From Actomonas aquatica (GTDB taxonomy: Bacteria; Verrucomicrobiota; Verrucomicrobiia; Opitutales; Opitutaceae), in assembly GCF_019679435.2 (NCBI RefSeq), contig NZ_CP139781.1, forward strand, positions 4,522,001 to 4,586,000: a stretch of DNA of 64,000 bases, read 5' to 3'. Both the position numbers and the translations under genes were made by a program. Below are positions 50,269-59,174 of this stretch, one piece after another (within the stretch, counting starts at the first letter, position 1; the number at the start of each line of letters is the position of its first letter). The notes under the pieces are model-generated. The model had not been told where the DNA came from, did not search any database, and saw only the letters and a list, made by a program, of their open reading frames with translations.

Positions 50269-50913
50269 TCAAGGAGATACCAAAGGCGCAAGGTGCGTCC
50301 AGACTGTCTCGGCGACGATGCGGTGTCCGGCGGAATTGGGATGGATGGCGTCGGCTTGGTTGAGCTCGGCTACGCCGCCCACGCCGTCGAGCAGGAACGG
50401 GATGAGCGTAGCGTCGTTGGCCTCGGCGAGGCGCGGGAATATGGCGGCAAAGTCCTTCGCGTAATCGCCCATGCTCGTGGGCATCTGCATCCCAGCGATG
50501 ACGAGTTGCACGTTGGGATTTTTGGCGCGCACACGGTCGATGATTTTTTGGAGGTTGGCTTCGAGCAGATCGAGGGGGAGGCCGCGCAGGCCGTCGTTGG
50601 CGCCGAGTTCGAGCACGAAGATGTCGACCGGCTGGCGCATGACCCAGTTGATGCGGCGCAGGCCGCCGGAGGAGGTTTCACCGGAGAGGCCGGCGTTGAC
50701 GATGCGGTAGGGCAGGCCGGCGTCCGCCAGTTTGTCGCCGATGAGGGCGGGAAAGGCGGTGACGGTGGGGTCATTGAGGCCGTAGCCGGCGGTCAGGCTG
50801 TCGCCGTAGAACAGGATGGTCTGCACGTCGTCGGTATTGGAGTCGGCGCGGGTGGCGGCACTGCCGCAGATCAACGCGAGAACTAGAAAGGGGAGGCGAA
50901 GCGTCTTCGTCAT
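50269..50913 (-). CDS. tesA: GDSL/SGNH arylesterase, TesA-like
   Basis: 214 aa from ATG 50913, with a signal peptide (FLVLALICGSAATRA). SGNH blocks are complete: I 'ILFYGDSLTAGYGL' (nucleophile Ser), II 'NAGLSGETS', III 'ELGANDGLRG' and V 'QADAIHPNSAGHRI' (Asp/His). These are periplasmic multifunctional acyl hydrolases of the thioesterase I type. It is divergent from ybbA and followed by ybbP, the same tesA-ybbA-ybbP arrangement as in enterobacteria, so lipid-related substrates are likely. Confidence 0.93.
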   Translation of the reverse strand: MTKTLRLPFLVLALICGSAATRADSNTDDVQTILFYGDSLTAGYGLNDPTVTAFPALIGDKLADAGLPYRIVNAGLSGETSSGGLRRINWVMRQPVDIFVLELGANDGLRGLPLDLLEANLQKIIDRVRAKNPNVQLVIAGMQMPTSMGDYAKDFAAIFPRLAEANDATLIPFLLDGVGGVAELNQADAIHPNSAGHRIVAETVWTHLAPLVSP

Positions 50914-50955
50914 TTGCACATCGGGAGGCACGGGGTTTCGTTCGCGCCTTCGCTC

Positions 50956-51645
50956 ATGAGTGTTCAATCCATGTTGAAAGTCCAGCGCCTGACCAAGAGC
51001 TACCCCACGGCGGCGGGGGCGTTGACCGTTTTAAACGAAGTCAGCTTCGATCTGGCCGCGGGGGAGTCGCTCGCGATTCTGGGTCCATCGGGCAGCGGTA
51101 AAACCACGTTGCTGGGCCTTTGCGCCGGCCTCGATCGACCGTCGGGCGGTGAGGTGATGGTGGCTGGCGAAGCGATCGGCGCGATGAGCGAGGACGAGCG
51201 CGCGCGGGTGCGCAACGAGCACGTGGGCTTCGTGTTTCAGAACTTTCAATTGGTGCCCACGCTCACCGCCTTGGAGAACGTGCTGGTGCCGCTCGAGCTG
51301 CGCGGGGCGGGTGGCGCGGCGGCCGAGGCCAAGGCGGTGGAGTTGCTCACGCGCGTGGGTCTGGGCGCACGCACGGACCATTATCCGGTGCAGCTGTCCG
51401 GCGGTGAACAGCAGCGCGTGGCGTTGGCGCGGGCGTTTATCAACGAGCCCAAGATCCTCTTCTGTGATGAGCCGACAGGTAACCTGGACGGCGCTACGGC
51501 GCACACGGTGCAGGAGCTCATCTTCGGCCTGAACCACGAAAAAGGCACAACGTTGGTGATGGTCACGCACGACCTAGAACTGGCCAAGCTCTGCGCCCAA
51601 GTCCTCCGCCTCCGCAACGGCGAAGTGGTCGAGGGAGATTTTTAA
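50956..51645 (+). CDS. ybbA: ABC transporter ATP-binding protein (LolD/FtsE-like, YbbA type)
   Basis: 229 aa from ATG 50956; the upstream in-frame start at 50914 is less family-like. Walker A 'LGPSGSGKTT', Q-loop 'FVFQNFQLVPTLTALEN', signature 'QLSGGEQQRVALARA', Walker B 'ILFCDEPTGNLDG' and H-loop 'VMVTHDLE' are all present. It pairs with the large FtsX-type permease YbbP (52108-54642), from which it is separated by the inserted GxxExxY cassette. Its stop TAA at 51643-51645 coincides with the first bases of the cassette's inverted repeat, so the natural 3' end may have been altered. Confidence 0.93.
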   Translation: MSVQSMLKVQRLTKSYPTAAGALTVLNEVSFDLAAGESLAILGPSGSGKTTLLGLCAGLDRPSGGEVMVAGEAIGAMSEDERARVRNEHVGFVFQNFQLVPTLTALENVLVPLELRGAGGAAAEAKAVELLTRVGLGARTDHYPVQLSGGEQQRVALARAFINEPKILFCDEPTGNLDGATAHTVQELIFGLNHEKGTTLVMVTHDLELAKLCAQVLRLRNGEVVEGDF

Positions 51646-52090
51646 CCACGAAACACACGAAATACACGAAAGGGCCTGTCATGCAGAACGTCATTTATGC
51701 GGATGAATCCTACCGAATTATGGGAGCTTGTTTTGAGGTCTACCGGGAGAAGGGATGCGGTTTCTTGGAGGCGGTCTTTCAAGAGTGCCTGGAGCTGGAG
51801 TTTGCGGATCAGGGACTACCGTTTGTGGCTCAGCCCAAGTTGGAACTGAGCTACAAGGGCAGAACGCTGAAGCAGACCTATTCGCCGGACTTTGTTTGTT
51901 TCGGGAAAATTATCGTAGAGATAAAAGCGGTATCGGCTCTGACCGATGAGCACCGGGCGCAGGTCCACAACTACCTCAAGTCGACGGGCATGAAATTGGG
52001 CATCCTCGTGAATTTTGGGCACTACCCGAAAGTCGAAAGCGAACGCATCGTCCTCTGAACCCTTTCGTGTATTTCGTGTGTTTCGTGGTT
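51644..52090 (+). mobile_element. GxxExxY cassette bounded by 30-bp inverted repeats
   Basis: 447 bp: 51644-51673 and 52061-52090 are perfect inverted repeats of 30 bp built on the core ccacgaaacacacgaaa. Between them is one gene, with only 7 bp before its ATG and 2 bp after its stop. No transposase. The unit sits between ybbA and ybbP. Confidence 0.85.
51681..52058 (+). CDS. GxxExxY protein, PD-(D/E)XK nuclease family
   Basis: 125 aa. The family motif 'GCGFLEAVF' (the final Tyr is Phe here) follows 'YRIMGACFEVY'. The putative nuclease site is P69-D70 in 'YSPDF', then E80 and K82 in 'IIVEIKAV'; a helix 'QVHNYLKSTGMKLGILVNFG' completes the fold. Proteins of this family are small, widespread in environmental bacteria and functionally uncharacterised. 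Whether this copy cuts DNA is unknown, but the acidic-lysine core is intact. The gene fills the space between two perfect 30-bp inverted repeats, so it looks like a cargo or mobiliser of that element. Confidence 0.93.
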   Translation: MQNVIYADESYRIMGACFEVYREKGCGFLEAVFQECLELEFADQGLPFVAQPKLELSYKGRTLKQTYSPDFVCFGKIIVEIKAVSALTDEHRAQVHNYLKSTGMKLGILVNFGHYPKVESERIVL

Positions 52091-52107
52091 TAACCCCAAT
52101 CTAGCAG

Positions 52108-54642
52108 ATGCGTTTTATCCTGAAAATGGCCTGGCGGGATTCGCGGGCTTCGCGGCGGCGGTTGGTGCTGGCTTCGTTTTCCATCGTGCTGGGCATCGCG
52201 TCGCTGGTGGCGATCGGGTCCTTCAATGCGAATCTGCGCGAGGCGATCGATGCGCAGGCTCGCACCCTGCTCGGGGCCGATCTGCGGGTGCAGGGGCGGG
52301 CGGCGTTTTCACCGGAGATCCTCGCCGAGCTCGAGGCCATGGGCGGGCAGCAGGCGCGCGAGATCGCGCTGTCCACCATGATCGTTTTCCCCACCGCGGA
52401 GAACCGCACGCGGCTGGCCACGCTGCGGGCGCTGGAAGGCGGGTATCCATTTTATGGTGACTTCGAGACCGTGCCGGCCGATGCGCCGGCCAAGCTCGCG
52501 GCGGGCGGCAAGGTGGCCGTGTTGGAAGAGACCCTGATGGCGCAGTTTGGCGTGGCGGTGGGGGACCCGATCCGACTGGGCGACGAGGAGTTTACGGTGG
52601 TGGGCGCGCTGCGGCAGATCCCCGGGGATTCGGTGATGGTGGCAATGCTTTCGCCACGGGTCTTCATTCCCTACGACGAGCTGGAGGGCGCGGGGCTGCT
52701 CGGCCCGGGCAGCCTGGCGCGGCACCGGCGTTACGTGGTGTTTGACGATGGCAGCGATCCGCTGGCGGTGGAGCGGCGCATGCGCGAGGCCTACCCGGAT
52801 GAGCACCTCGGCTACGAGACGGTGGAGGAGCGCAAGCGGGAGTTGGGCAACGCGCTGCGCAACGTGTATTCGTTCCTGAGTTTGGTGGGATTTGTGGCGC
52901 TGTTTTTGGGCGCGATTGGCGTGGCGAGTGCGATCCATGTGCACATCCGTCAGAAGATCCCGACGGTCGCGGTGCTGCGTTGTTTGGGCGCGAGTTCCCG
53001 CACGGCCTTCGGCGTGTATCTCGTGCAGGGCCTCGCGCTCGGTCTGATCGGCTCGGTGGTCGGTGCGGCGGTGGGCGTGGGCGTGCAGCTCGCGCTGCCG
53101 CGATTGGTGGCGGACATGCTGCCGGTGGAGGTGGACTTTGGCATCATCTGGCCGGTCGTGTTTAAGGGCGCGGGGGCGGGTCTGTTGATCTGCGGGTTGT
53201 TTTCGCTGCTGCCGTTGCTGGCGGTGCGGCGCGTGTCGCCGCTGGTGGCGATTCGGGCGGCGGTGGCCGAGGCGGCGGCCAACCGGGATCCGTGGCGCTG
53301 GGTCGTTTACGGCGGCATCGTGGCCATCGTGGCGGGTTTTGCGCTGCGGCAGGCTCCGCGGTGGCAGGTGGGCGTGGGTTTCATCGTCGCGCTGGCCGTG
53401 AGTTTTCTGGTGCTCGGTCTGTTGGGCAGAGTGGTGGCGTGGGCGGCGCGACGGTTCACCCCAAAGCGCGCGCCGTATGTGTGGCGACAGGGCATCGCGA
53501 ACCTGCACCGACCGAACAATCGCACCGTGTTGCTGTTGCTCGCGCTGGGCTTGGGCACGTTCCTGATCGTGACGTTGGCGCTGACGCGGGCGACCCTGCT
53601 GGCACAGATCGCGGGCGCGGGCGGCAGCGATCGTCCCAACCTGTTGTTCTTCGATATTCAGGACGACCAGATCGATCCGCTGCGCGAGATTCTGGTGCGT
53701 GAAGACGCGCCAATGTTGGCCGACGCGCCGATCGTGACCATGCGCGTGTCGCAGGTGCGGGGCACGCCGGTGGGCGAGATCCTGCGCGACCGGGACAACA
53801 ACGTCGCGGATTGGACGCTGCGGCGCGAATACCGCTCGACCTTCCGCGATCATTTGAACGAGCGCACGGAGCGCATCACGGCGGGCGAGTGGGTGAGTGC
53901 GGTCGAATACGATGGCTCCGGCGTGGTGCCGATCTCGCTGGAGCAGGGCGTCGCCGAGCAGATGAACGTCGCGCTCGGCGACGAGATTGAATGGGACGTG
54001 CAGGGCCTATCGATCCTGACGCGCGTGGCCAGTTTGCGCGAAGTCGAGTGGCGACGCATGGAGCCCAACTTCTTTGTGGTTTTCCCGGCGGGCGTGTTGG
54101 AGCCGGCGCCGAAGTTTTACGTGGCGGCGACGCGCGTGGGCGATCCGGCGCATTCGGCGCGGGTGCAGGAGGCGATCGTGGCCGCGTTGCCGAATGTATC
54201 CGCAATCGATCTACAACTGGTGCTCGAGACCCTCGATGGCATTTTCGAGAAGGTGCAGTTTGTGATTCAGTTCATGGCACTCTTTACGGTCGCGACCGGC
54301 GTGATCGTGCTGGTCGGCACCATGATGAGCGGTCGTCTGCAACGCCTGCGCGAAGTCGTGCTGTTGCGCACGCTCGGGGCGACGGGGCGGCAGTTGTGGC
54401 AGATTCAGTTGGTCGAATATGCCGTGCTCGGTCTGCTCTCCGCGCTGGTGGGCTGCGGCCTCGCCGTGGTGGCCAACGGGTTGCTGGCGCACTTTGTGTT
54501 TGAGACGGTCGGGGTGGCCTCGCCGGTGACGCTGGTGGTGGCTGTGATCACGGTGTCGGCGATCACGCTGCTGACGGGGCTGATGTCGAACCGGGGCGTG
54601 ACGAATCACCCGCCACTGGAGGTGCTGCGGGCGGAAGGTTGA
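52108..54642 (+). CDS. ybbP: FtsX-like ABC permease (YbbP type)
   Basis: 844 aa with the MacB/FtsX permease plan duplicated: one helix and a periplasmic domain (residues 30-250), three helices (FLSLVGFVALFLGAIGVASA, 'VYLVQGLALGLIGSVVGAAV', 'LLICGLFSLLPLLAVRRVSP'), a second half with a periplasmic domain, and three terminal helices (FMALFTVATGVIVLVG to 'LVVAVITVSAITLL'). It works with YbbA in energy-driven movement of lipid or lipoprotein-like substrates, in the manner of LolCDE/MacB mechanotransmission. The start lies 18 bp beyond the cassette. Its stop overlaps the AraC start by one base. Confidence 0.93.
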   Translation: MRFILKMAWRDSRASRRRLVLASFSIVLGIASLVAIGSFNANLREAIDAQARTLLGADLRVQGRAAFSPEILAELEAMGGQQAREIALSTMIVFPTAENRTRLATLRALEGGYPFYGDFETVPADAPAKLAAGGKVAVLEETLMAQFGVAVGDPIRLGDEEFTVVGALRQIPGDSVMVAMLSPRVFIPYDELEGAGLLGPGSLARHRRYVVFDDGSDPLAVERRMREAYPDEHLGYETVEERKRELGNALRNVYSFLSLVGFVALFLGAIGVASAIHVHIRQKIPTVAVLRCLGASSRTAFGVYLVQGLALGLIGSVVGAAVGVGVQLALPRLVADMLPVEVDFGIIWPVVFKGAGAGLLICGLFSLLPLLAVRRVSPLVAIRAAVAEAAANRDPWRWVVYGGIVAIVAGFALRQAPRWQVGVGFIVALAVSFLVLGLLGRVVAWAARRFTPKRAPYVWRQGIANLHRPNNRTVLLLLALGLGTFLIVTLALTRATLLAQIAGAGGSDRPNLLFFDIQDDQIDPLREILVREDAPMLADAPIVTMRVSQVRGTPVGEILRDRDNNVADWTLRREYRSTFRDHLNERTERITAGEWVSAVEYDGSGVVPISLEQGVAEQMNVALGDEIEWDVQGLSILTRVASLREVEWRRMEPNFFVVFPAGVLEPAPKFYVAATRVGDPAHSARVQEAIVAALPNVSAIDLQLVLETLDGIFEKVQFVIQFMALFTVATGVIVLVGTMMSGRLQRLREVVLLRTLGATGRQLWQIQLVEYAVLGLLSALVGCGLAVVANGLLAHFVFETVGVASPVTLVVAVITVSAITLLTGLMSNRGVTNHPPLEVLRAEG

Positions 54643-55601
54643 TGCCGATGGACGTCCCGCTGAGCACCTCTGCGGTCGAGCACCGCAAATACTTCCCGGG
54701 GCGGATGACGCACCTCGGCGAAGGTGCGGCGTGGCAAGATATCTTGGTGGAAATTCACCATCGTCCGGCGGTGAGCGAAACGATGCTCATTCCCGCGGTG
54801 GCCGAGCCGCAGCTGCAGTGGCAGATTTCCGGGCACCTGCGGTGTGAGGATCGGGAAGTGGATGGGCAGTGGGAGATGCATCAGGTCGAGCCGGGCGACT
54901 TGTTTTTGATCACCGAGCCCGAGCCGTATGAGCTCCGCTGGCAGGCCATTGACGACCAACCGGTGGTGGTGATGCACGTGACCATCGGGCTGCCGCTTTT
55001 GGCGCGCGCGGCGAAGGAGTTGTTTGGCGCCGGCGCGGGCATCCCGCTTTTGCGCGAGTTTAATGGCGAACGCGACCCCACCATCCTGGCGTTGTTGGAG
55101 ATGCTGCGGCGCGAGTTGGTGGAACAACGGACGGCCAGCGTGTCGTTTGTGCAAGGCGTCGCCCAGGCGCTAGCGCTGCATCTTGTGCGCACTTACCGCG
55201 ATGACGAGCGTCCGCAACCGCGGCGGGCCACGGCGCTACCCGCCTTTCACCTGCAACAGGTCCTGCGCCTGATGGAAGGAGCCCTCGCTGAAGGCATCCA
55301 GGTCGGTCGACTCGCCGCCGAGGTGGGCATGAGCGAGTCGCACTTTTCGCGGATGTTTAAGGGCAACACCGGCTTCTCGCCGTCGCGCTATTTCATCCGT
55401 CTGCGCATTTCGAAAGCACAGGAGCTGTTGCGCCAAACCACCCGGCCGATCATCGAGATCGGACTGGAGGTGGGTTATGCCAGCCCGAGTCACTTTGCCC
55501 ACGTCTTCCGGCGCGAGACCGGCACCACGCCGCAGGCTTACCGCGAGCACAACCAGAGCGACCTGCCGCCGGCGTATTTGAGCAGAATCGCGACAGCGTG
55601 A
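54642..55601 (+). CDS. AraC-family transcriptional regulator
   Basis: 319 aa from ATG 54642 (one base overlaps the ybbP stop; ATG 54648 is also possible). N-terminal cupin-like sensing domain (residues about 20-150, 'QVEPGDLFLITEPEPYELRW'), C-terminal double HTH with 'RLAAEVGMSESHFSRMFKGN' and 'GLEVGYASPSHFAHVFRRET'. It probably controls the following hydrolase/CMD/acetyltransferase genes, which begin 49 bp downstream on the same strand. The effector is unknown. Confidence 0.93.
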   Translation: MPMDVPLSTSAVEHRKYFPGRMTHLGEGAAWQDILVEIHHRPAVSETMLIPAVAEPQLQWQISGHLRCEDREVDGQWEMHQVEPGDLFLITEPEPYELRWQAIDDQPVVVMHVTIGLPLLARAAKELFGAGAGIPLLREFNGERDPTILALLEMLRRELVEQRTASVSFVQGVAQALALHLVRTYRDDERPQPRRATALPAFHLQQVLRLMEGALAEGIQVGRLAAEVGMSESHFSRMFKGNTGFSPSRYFIRLRISKAQELLRQTTRPIIEIGLEVGYASPSHFAHVFRRETGTTPQAYREHNQSDLPPAYLSRIATA

Positions 55602-55649
55602 GCGGATTCGCGCAAGCAGCCTGCCCGATTCGGGGGTAGGTTGCCGGGT

Positions 55650-56663
55650 ATGAAAAAGACCCTCATCCCGATCTTTATGGCCGCAACCGCTCCGCTCACC
55701 GCCGAGGTGGTGGAGACGTGGGACAAGACCTTCCCGCAGAGTGAAAAGGTCGACCACGAGAAAGTCGCTTTCAAGAACCGCTACGGCATCACCATCGTGG
55801 CCGATCTCTACCTGCCAAAGGATCTCGGCGACAAGTCGGCCGCAGCCCTCGCCGTCAGCGGACCCTATGGCGCGGTGAAGGAACAGGCTTCCGGTCTCTA
55901 CGCGCAGACCATGGCCGAGCGCGGTTTTGTGACGCTCGCCTTCGATCCGTCCTACACCGGCGAAAGTGGCGGCGAACCGCGCAACGTGTCCTCGCCCGAC
56001 ATCAACACCGAGGACTTCAGCGCTGCCGTCGATTTCCTCGGTCTGCACGCCAAGGTTGATCGTGAGCGCATCGGCATCATCGGCATCTGCGGCTTTGGTG
56101 GCATGGCGCTCAACGCCGCCGCTATCGACAAGCGCATCAAGGCCGTGGCCTCCAGCACGATGTATGACATGTCTCGAGTCATGGCCCGCGGTTACTTCGA
56201 CAGCATGACCCTCGAGGAGCGCACCAAGACCCTCGAACAACTCGGCGAACAACGTTGGAAGGACGCCGCCGCCGGCGAGCCCGCCTACGGTCCGGTCTCG
56301 CTCGAACTGTCGGGCGGCGAGCCGCAGTTCGTCGTCGACTACGCCGGCTACTACAAGTCGAAGGAGCGCGGTTTTCACCCGCGTTCGATCAACTCCAACG
56401 CGTCGTGGACGATCACCAATCCGCTCTCGTTCATGAACATGCCGCTGCTCACCTACATCGCCGAGATTTCGCCGCGGCCGACCCTCATCATCCACGGCGC
56501 CGACGCGCACTCCCGCTACTTCAGCGAAACGGCCTACGCCAACGCCGCCGAACCGAAGGAGCTCTTGATCATCGAAGACGCCAACCACGTGGACCTTTAC
56601 GACCAAGTGGATAAGATCCCCTTCGCCAAGCTCACCGAGTTCTTCACGACGAATCTCAAGTGA
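55650..56663 (+). CDS. Alpha/beta hydrolase with cysteine in the nucleophile elbow
   Basis: 337 aa from ATG 55650. The start (KKTLIPIFMAATAPLTA) may be a signal peptide. Alpha/beta hydrolase features: 'ADLYLPKD...ALAVSGPYGAVKEQ' (oxyanion region), the nucleophile elbow 'GICGFGGM' with Cys147 instead of serine, the acid in 'IHGADAHSRYF' and the histidine in 'IEDANHVDLYD'. A Cys-Asp-His triad is characteristic of dienelactone-hydrolase-like enzymes. It lies between the AraC regulator and a carboxymuconolactone-decarboxylase-like protein, which suggests a small catabolic or detoxification set. Confidence 0.87.
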   Translation: MKKTLIPIFMAATAPLTAEVVETWDKTFPQSEKVDHEKVAFKNRYGITIVADLYLPKDLGDKSAAALAVSGPYGAVKEQASGLYAQTMAERGFVTLAFDPSYTGESGGEPRNVSSPDINTEDFSAAVDFLGLHAKVDRERIGIIGICGFGGMALNAAAIDKRIKAVASSTMYDMSRVMARGYFDSMTLEERTKTLEQLGEQRWKDAAAGEPAYGPVSLELSGGEPQFVVDYAGYYKSKERGFHPRSINSNASWTITNPLSFMNMPLLTYIAEISPRPTLIIHGADAHSRYFSETAYANAAEPKELLIIEDANHVDLYDQVDKIPFAKLTEFFTTNLK

Positions 56664-56697
56664 CGCTGGCGGCGATTCACTCCGACCCATTCAGCAC

Positions 56698-57477
56698 ATG
56701 ATCCGACTTGTTCGTTCCACCCTTTTAACCGCGGCCCTCGCGCCGTTTCTCCTCATGAGTTCCACCCAAGCCCAACCTGCCTCCACGCCGGTCGAATCCG
56801 GCCTGGAGCGCGTCTCTCCCGCGCTCGCGGCATACAGCCAGCGCACCAGTCTGGCCGAACTCTGGCAACGTCCCGAGCTCTCCCCCCGCGATCGCAGCAT
56901 CGTCACCGTGAGCATCCTCGTGGCCCGCGGCCAAACCTCCGCCCTCAAGACCTACGTCAACCTCGCGCTCGATAACGGCGTGAAGCCGGGCGAAATCTCC
57001 GAACTCATCACCCACCTCGCGTTCTACTCCGGCTGGGCCAACGCCACCGGCGCGATCGAGGTGGTGGCCGACATCTTTGCCGAGCGCGGCATCGGTGAGG
57101 ACCAGTTGCCGGCGGTCGCGCCCGAGCTGTTGCCCTTGGACAAAGAGGCCGAGGCCAAGCGCGCCAGCACCGTCGACGCCATGGTCGGCCCGACCTCGCC
57201 CGGCTTGGTGATGTTTACCGCCGACCCGCTTTTCCTCGATCTGTGGCTCCGCCCCGGGCTCGCACCGCGCGACCGCAGTCTCGTCACGGTGAGCTCGCTC
57301 ATCGCCAACGGTCAGGCCGGCCAGATCACCTTCCACCTCAACAAGGCGATGGACAACGGACTCACCCAAACCGAGGCCGGTGAAGTGATCGCCCAGGCCG
57401 CCTTCTATGCCGGTTGGCCGAACGCCTTTTCCGCGGTGTCGGTCTTCAAGAGAGTCTTCGAAACCCGCGCCGAGTGA
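56698..57477 (+). CDS. Exported tandem carboxymuconolactone-decarboxylase-like protein
   Basis: 259 aa with a signal peptide (LTAALAPFLLMSSTQAQ). Two CMD/AhpD-type domains: residues about 50-140 (SPRDRSIVTVSILVARGQT, 'AFYSGWANATGAIEVV') and about 170-255 (APRDRSLVTVSSLIANGQA, 'AFYAGWPNAFSAVSVF'). Neither has the CxxC of AhpD, so peroxidase chemistry is unlikely. CMD-type lactone decarboxylation or a related isomerisation is possible. 34 bp downstream of the Cys-nucleophile hydrolase, a frequent pairing in Gram-negative bacteria. Confidence 0.88.
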   Translation: MIRLVRSTLLTAALAPFLLMSSTQAQPASTPVESGLERVSPALAAYSQRTSLAELWQRPELSPRDRSIVTVSILVARGQTSALKTYVNLALDNGVKPGEISELITHLAFYSGWANATGAIEVVADIFAERGIGEDQLPAVAPELLPLDKEAEAKRASTVDAMVGPTSPGLVMFTADPLFLDLWLRPGLAPRDRSLVTVSSLIANGQAGQITFHLNKAMDNGLTQTEAGEVIAQAAFYAGWPNAFSAVSVFKRVFETRAE

Positions 57478-57579
57478 TCGGCACCTTGAGGCCGGCGTCC
57501 ACCTGCCCGAGAGTCTCGCGTTCACTTCGATCAACGGGTGGGCGCATTTTCGTCTCCCGAACCTCGTCCCAATTTAGCC

Positions 57580-58158
57580 ATGTCCACCTCGACCCATTCC
57601 TCACCCGATATCTTTGCCCGCCTGCGCGCCGGTGAGACCGTGCCCTTCGACGACCCGGAGTGCCCGCGACTCAGAGAAGCGGCCATGGTGACCCGGCCCT
57701 TGGTGTTGCGGCTCAACCAGACAGCTGATCCGGACGAAATGCGGGCCTTGATGAGTGAGATCACGGGGCAGGAGCTCGACCCGAGCTTCGGTATCTTCCC
57801 GCCGTTTCACACCAACTACGGTCGGCAGACGAAGCTCGGGAAAAACGTCTTCATCAACTTCGACTGCGTGTTCCTCGACCTCGGTGGCATTACGTTGGAG
57901 GACGGCGTGTTTCTCGCGCCCAAAGTGAGTCTGCTCACCGAAAGTCATCCGCTCAAGCCGGCGGAGCGGCACGCGCTGAAAGCCGCGCCGATTCACATCA
58001 AGCGCAACGTCTGGGTCGGCGCCGGCGCGACGATCCTCGGTGGCGTGACCATCGGCGAAAACGCCGTCGTGGCGGCCGGGGCGGTGGTGTCAAAAGACGT
58101 TCCCGCCAACACCGTCGTCGGCGGCATCCCCGCCAAACACCTGAAGACGATCGAGTGA
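57580..58158 (+). CDS. Hexapeptide-repeat acetyltransferase (maltose/galactoside type)
   Basis: 192 aa from ATG 57580. An N-terminal helical Mac-like segment (LREAAMVTRPLVLRLNQTADP) precedes left-handed beta-helix hexapeptide repeats (GKNVFINFDCVFLDLGGI, 'IHIKRNVWVGAGATILGGVT', 'IGENAVVAAGAVVSKDVPAN'). These enzymes use acetyl-CoA to acetylate sugar hydroxyls. The acceptor is unknown. Last gene of the AraC-led set, 102 bp after the CMD-like gene, ending in a hairpin-rich convergent gap. Confidence 0.92.
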   Translation: MSTSTHSSPDIFARLRAGETVPFDDPECPRLREAAMVTRPLVLRLNQTADPDEMRALMSEITGQELDPSFGIFPPFHTNYGRQTKLGKNVFINFDCVFLDLGGITLEDGVFLAPKVSLLTESHPLKPAERHALKAAPIHIKRNVWVGAGATILGGVTIGENAVVAAGAVVSKDVPANTVVGGIPAKHLKTIE

Positions 58159-58295
58159 GCGGAGACGGGCAGGGACGGGCTTTGGTGGGCGCCCCATCGC
58201 GACGTTGTAGCCGGGGTCGATGACCCTGGGACCGGCCTCACCGAGGCCGGCTACAGCGGGAAGGCGACTTTGCGTCGCCGGTCACGCGCGACGGT
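58159..58295 (+). repeat. Hairpin cluster between convergent genes
   Basis: Outer stem tgtagccgg/ccggctaca (58206-58214 and 58247-58255) encloses smaller stems gggtc-gat-gaccc and ggcctc-acc-gaggcc. A third stem ggcgac/gtcgcc lies just downstream. The triplet loops match the style of the array at 12171-12248. It probably ends both converging transcripts. Confidence 0.7.
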
Positions 58296-59174
58296 TCAGC
58301 CTTCCGACGGGCGGAGGATGATGGTGGCGGTGCGGCCGGAGATGAGGGGAAGGTCGGCCGGGACGTCGTCCAACTCGATGCGCACGGGCACGCGTTGGGC
58401 GAGGCGCACCCAGCTGAAGGTGGGCGTGATGTTGGCCAGGAGGTCCCCTGAGTCGGAGCGCTCACGGTCGACAATGCCAGCGGCGATGCCGACGACGTGG
58501 CCGCGTAGTTCGCGCGATTCCCCCATGAGCAGGATCGTGGCGGTGTCGCCCAGTTTGACGTGCGGCAGTTTGGTTTCCTCGAAGTATCCGGAAACATAAT
58601 ACGACGCTTCGTCGACCAGCGCGGTGACGGCCTGGCCGGCGGTCACGTAGTTGCCGGGACGCAGGGAGAAGTTGGTGATGATGCCGGCGACGGGCGCAGT
58701 CACGCGGGAGCGGGCGAGGTTGAGTTTGGCGAGATCGAGATCGGCCAGCGCGCGGTCGTGATCGGCGCGGGCCTGCGCGGCGCGCGTCCGGGCCTGTTCG
58801 ATTTCCATGCGGGGCACGGCGGTGGTGCGTTCGAGCAGGTCGTAGCGCGCCATGTCGCGGCCCGCCTGATCGAGGGCGGCCTGAGCGGTGGCGAGCTGGG
58901 CTTGCGCCTGGCGCACTGCGAGTTCAAAACGGACGGGGTCGATGGCGAAGAGCGTGTCGCCGGCGGCGACCCGTTGATTGTCGCTCACAAAGACTTCACC
59001 GACGATGCCGGAGACGTCGGGCGCGACGCCCACGATGTCGGCGCGCAGGCGGCCGTCGCGGGTCCAGGGTTCGTCCATGTAGTGGATCCAGAGGTGGCGC
59101 ACGGTAAAGGCCGCGATTACGACCATGGTTACGGTGATGGTGACCCGGAGGAGTTGTTTCCCGAAGGTTTTCAT
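58296..59174 (-). CDS. HlyD-family membrane fusion protein, AaeA-like
   Basis: 292 aa from ATG 59174. N-terminal membrane anchor (LLRVTITVTMVVIAAFTV), a lipoyl/barrel-sandwich half motif (VAPDVSGIVGEVFVSDNQRV), an alpha-helical hairpin (AQAQLATAQAALDQAG to 'RAALADLDLAKLNL'-like region) and the second half 'VTAPVAGIITNFSLRPG', then a beta-barrel. It is the periplasmic adaptor of the FUSC efflux pump encoded upstream. The start overlaps the DUF1656 stop (ATGA at 59171). Confidence 0.93.
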   Translation of the reverse strand: MKTFGKQLLRVTITVTMVVIAAFTVRHLWIHYMDEPWTRDGRLRADIVGVAPDVSGIVGEVFVSDNQRVAAGDTLFAIDPVRFELAVRQAQAQLATAQAALDQAGRDMARYDLLERTTAVPRMEIEQARTRAAQARADHDRALADLDLAKLNLARSRVTAPVAGIITNFSLRPGNYVTAGQAVTALVDEASYYVSGYFEETKLPHVKLGDTATILLMGESRELRGHVVGIAAGIVDRERSDSGDLLANITPTFSWVRLAQRVPVRIELDDVPADLPLISGRTATIILRPSEG

